Both the position numbers and the translations under genes were made by a program. DNA of 64,000 nt from Candidatus Mycobacterium methanotrophicum (GTDB taxonomy: Bacteria; Actinomycetota; Actinomycetes; Mycobacteriales; Mycobacteriaceae), in the NCBI RefSeq assembly GCF_023515995.1, contig NZ_CP097320.1, positions 3,906,001 to 3,970,000 on the forward strand. Reading direction: 5' to 3'. Numbering within the stretch: position 1 is the first letter of the stretch; every line of letters starts with the position of its first letter. The notes under the pieces were generated by a model. That model did no database searches. It had not been told where the DNA came from and saw only the letters and a program-made list of their open reading frames with translations. This document shows positions 62,081-64,000 of this stretch, piece by piece.

Positions 62081-63328
62081 TCATGCTGCCCGTCCGGGTA
62101 GAGAGGGGCACAGGCCGCCTCGGGTGAGCAGCGCCATGGCGATGAGCGCGTCAGGGCTATGAAACCCGTAGGCACGTTTGGTCAGTGCTCGCAGGTGGGT
62201 ATTGGTGGCTTCGGAGAGGGCATTCGAGAGCCCATGGTCAAGGGTGTTGGCGATCAGATCGCGGTAGCGGCGGATGGTGCGGGCCAGGGCGACGAACTCG
62301 GGGATGCGCGAGTGGCTTGCCCACGACAACCAGCCGGCCAGCAGTTGGTGTCCGGCGCGGCCTTTGACTCGAAACACTTCGCGGAGTTGCTCTTTGAGCA
62401 GATACGCCCGGTAGAGAGCGCGGTTGGTGTCGGCGATCGCTGCGAGGCTGCTGCGTTGCTCGCCGGTCAAATCGGCCGGGTTTTTGCGGGTTGCCCACAT
62501 CGCGTGCCGGTCGCGGACACCGGCTTTGGTCATGGTCCGCGCCCGCACCTTGTCTAGCGCTTTGAGCGTCCAGGCCACTACATGGAATGGATCTAGGCAG
62601 ATCAGCGCCTGCGGGGCACGCGCTCGCACCACGGCGTGGATCCATTCCGCACCGTCGCAGCTGACATGGCTCAACTGCGCGGCGCGTTGGGTTCCCAGCT
62701 GGTCAAAGAACGCCCCCAGGGTGTCCTGGTTGCGGCCCTCACGAGCCCACACCAGCCTGCCTGTCGTGTGGTCCACGATCACCGTTAAATAGCGGTGCCC
62801 CTTGCGGTACGAAATCTCGTCGATACCGATCCTGGTCAGCCCGACCAGCAGGTCGTTGGTGTCGCGACCGTCGGCGACCACCCGGGTCACGATCGCCGCC
62901 ACGGTGCGCCACGCTATCCGCAACAGCACGGTCAGCACGCTGAGCGCGGTATGGGCGGCCAGCCATGCGCAGGTGTCCTCGAATGCCCAGGTGTGGCGGG
63001 CGCCGGCTCGCGCCCACGGCACATGAGCCACCACCACTCCATGCTCACTGCATTGCACCCGTGGTGCGGCGGCCTGCAGGTATGCCTTGGTGGCGCCCAC
63101 GTCCAGGGTGCGCCACCGCCGCGAGCTCTCTCCGCCGTCATATCCGGGGCAGCGGCGGCGGCAGCGTGAACAGCGGCTAGTCTGCGAGGCCTTGGGACGC
63201 ACCGAAAACACCAGCACTTCGCTGCTCACCGGCGTCTTGGCGCGTGAGGTCTCGACCTCTATCGATACGTCCTCGACCACCATGTCTTGGCCACCGAGAG
63301 CCCTCGCGAATACCCTGGAATTGCGCAA
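62081..63328 (-). CDS. ISL3-family transposase
   Basis: 415 residues. The N-terminal zinc-ribbon-like segment has CSRCRRRCPGYD and VQCSEHG; a helix-turn-helix follows, and the DDE_Tnp_ISL3 domain begins IGIDEISYRKGHRYLTVIVD with D in CLDPFHVVAW and E in LSEATNTHLRAL. TTG at 63328 gives the family-like N-terminus RNSRVFARALGGQD; ATG 63283 is an alternative. It appears intact. Element ends were not resolved. Confidence 0.88.
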   Translation of the reverse strand: MRNSRVFARALGGQDMVVEDVSIEVETSRAKTPVSSEVLVFSVRPKASQTSRCSRCRRRCPGYDGGESSRRWRTLDVGATKAYLQAAAPRVQCSEHGVVVAHVPWARAGARHTWAFEDTCAWLAAHTALSVLTVLLRIAWRTVAAIVTRVVADGRDTNDLLVGLTRIGIDEISYRKGHRYLTVIVDHTTGRLVWAREGRNQDTLGAFFDQLGTQRAAQLSHVSCDGAEWIHAVVRARAPQALICLDPFHVVAWTLKALDKVRARTMTKAGVRDRHAMWATRKNPADLTGEQRSSLAAIADTNRALYRAYLLKEQLREVFRVKGRAGHQLLAGWLSWASHSRIPEFVALARTIRRYRDLIANTLDHGLSNALSEATNTHLRALTKRAYGFHSPDALIAMALLTRGGLCPSLPGRAA

Positions 63329-63778
63329 CGCCGTACCCCTTCTTCGTCTTGAACCTCCAACAGTCCAAAACGTAAGCAGGACACGGCGTTGCGCCCAAAC
63401 CCTTCAGGTCGCAGACCCACAACTATGTCAGAAGAGCCGCAACCGTGGTCACCGACAGCAGCCGCTTGCGTCCAGCACTCCGACGAGAAGGACGAGATAT
63501 CGGCGCGTTCATTCACGCAACGGAAAAGAAGTTGTCCGCTTTGAAACATATTGCCGCCCAGGCAGACTGCGGGATCGTAGCGCGCTGCCCGTGCGGGATG
63601 TATCGCGCGCGGCGATGTCTGCGTTTCGATGCGTGCTGCGCTATCGGTATTTGCCCACGGTGGCGACCGGCGAGTAAAGGCCGACTGTTGCCGATCCATC
63701 GAGCCGTCCATAACGGCGTCCGGCACCGCGCAGAACGCCTTGCTGCCATCGGTTCTTGAACTGCCGTACCCCTTTGGC
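63329..63778. other. Decayed sequence beyond the ISL3 transposase
   Basis: About 450 bases containing short open frames. One piece (about 63540-63610) reads HIAAQADCGIVARCPCGMYR, Cys-rich and protein-like but without a gene context. Probably old remnants plus the outer end of the ISL3 element. Confidence 0.3.
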
Positions 63779-63895
63779 GTGCCCGAAGTTCGTTTATCCG
63801 CCCAAGCGGTTGAGCGGGGGCAGACGTTTGCCGGGTACCGAATCGAGCGGCTGCTCGGACGTTTCGGCACACCGTCAGTTAGGCTCCGCCGATGA
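63779..63895 (+). pseudogene. N-terminal scrap of a Ser/Thr protein kinase
   Basis: Reads VERGQTFAGYRIERLLG, the characteristic start of mycobacterial PknB-type kinases (GxxFAGYxIxRLLG before the glycine loop). It then departs into unrelated residues and stops at 63895, overlapping the glycosyltransferase ATG (ATGA). No catalytic part remains. Confidence 0.45.
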
Positions 63896-64000
63896 AAATG
63901 GTACTCGCCGGCTACGGAACTCGCGGCGACACCGAGCCCTTCGCCGCCGTCGGTCGTGAGCTGCTGCGCCGAGGTCACGACGTGTGCATGGCGGTCGCGC
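63892..64000 (+). CDS. UDP-glycosyltransferase (GT1/GT28-like), 5' end only
   Basis: Begins MKMVLAGYGTRGDTEPFAAV and GRELLRRGHDVCMAVA, matching the N-terminal donor-side start of mycobacterial glycosyltransferases of the Rv1524/Rv1526c and glycopeptidolipid type (GTRGDxEPxxAVG). The gene continues past the window end. Start ATG 63892 (second ATG at 63898). Confidence 0.8.
   Translation, partial: MKMVLAGYGTRGDTEPFAAVGRELLRRGHDVCMAVA

Noticed and set aside
1..64000. tRNA, rRNA or CRISPR loci
   Set aside because: No cloverleaf, rRNA-like or repeat-spacer pattern was noticed by eye; a tRNAscan or CRISPR-finder run would be needed to exclude them formally.

Overview
The window is a high-GC actinobacterial chromosome segment that I assign to Mycobacterium. 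Mycothiol S-conjugate amidase, a PIN-PhoH fusion, several exported mycobacterial proteins (LpqV-like, proline-rich antigen, Rv1057-like propeller) and the gene order all support this. From memory, the core runs collinear with M. tuberculosis Rv1112 to Rv1057 in inverted orientation: ychF, DUF6542, ispH, Rv1109c-like, xseA/xseB, DUF4245, glpX, fumC, Rv1096-like deacetylase, phoH2, desA2, glyA, coaA, short-chain Z-prenyl synthase, hemolysin III, thioredoxin-fold protein, mca, DUF4307, greA, metB, pra, cbs, lipU, SGNH esterase, fadA3, Bax-inhibitor-like, echA9, echA8, rhodanese, cysteine dioxygenase, lpqV, two patatins, glutamine amidotransferase, fadD14, Rv1057-like. The species is not resolved; the gene remnants and insertion sequences fit a non-tuberculous species undergoing gene decay.

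Layout. 1-3798: the right part of an IS21-family element inserted into an IS5-type (DDE_4) transposase. 4041-9501: core genes for YchF, isoprenoid synthesis (IspH) and exonuclease VII. 9540-11094: decaying accessory genes (epimerase remnant, short SDR, broken VapBC pair). 11165-14330: gluconeogenic FBPase and fumarase. 14662-21304: a 6.6-kb Tn3-family transposon splitting an MFS transporter gene. 22188-30369: deacetylase, PhoH2, desaturase, SHMT, DUF885, DMT transporter, pantothenate kinase. 30379-31384: hairpin and two membrane-gene remnants. 31420-45392: prenyl synthase, steroid-isomerase-like protein, thiol and sulfur metabolism (Mca, MetB, CBS), GreA, LipU, thiolase. 45493-58415: acyl-CoA enzymes, cysteine dioxygenase plus rhodanese, lipoprotein, patatins, a damaged CocE hydrolase, acyl-CoA ligase and propeller protein. 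58852-64000: methyltransferase scrap, a P450 with an uncharacterised partner, an ISL3 transposase, and the start of a glycosyltransferase.

The most unusual part is the transposon at 14662-21304. It has long Tn3-type inverted repeats (a third copy is internal). Its transposase kept the DDE residues but lost several hundred internal residues. It carries a small membrane-anchored protein with an extremely Met-rich tail, three palindromes resembling mycobacterial copper-responsive (RicR/CsoR-type) operators, a small secreted chitin-binding-like cysteine protein, an IS3 copy, a resolvase C-terminal scrap, and an intact gene with an abortive-infection C-terminal (Abi_C) signature translationally coupled to that scrap. 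Deleting the element plus one 5-bp flank restores the MFS reading frame. I read it as a mobile copper-tolerance plus phage-defence island; the function is inference.
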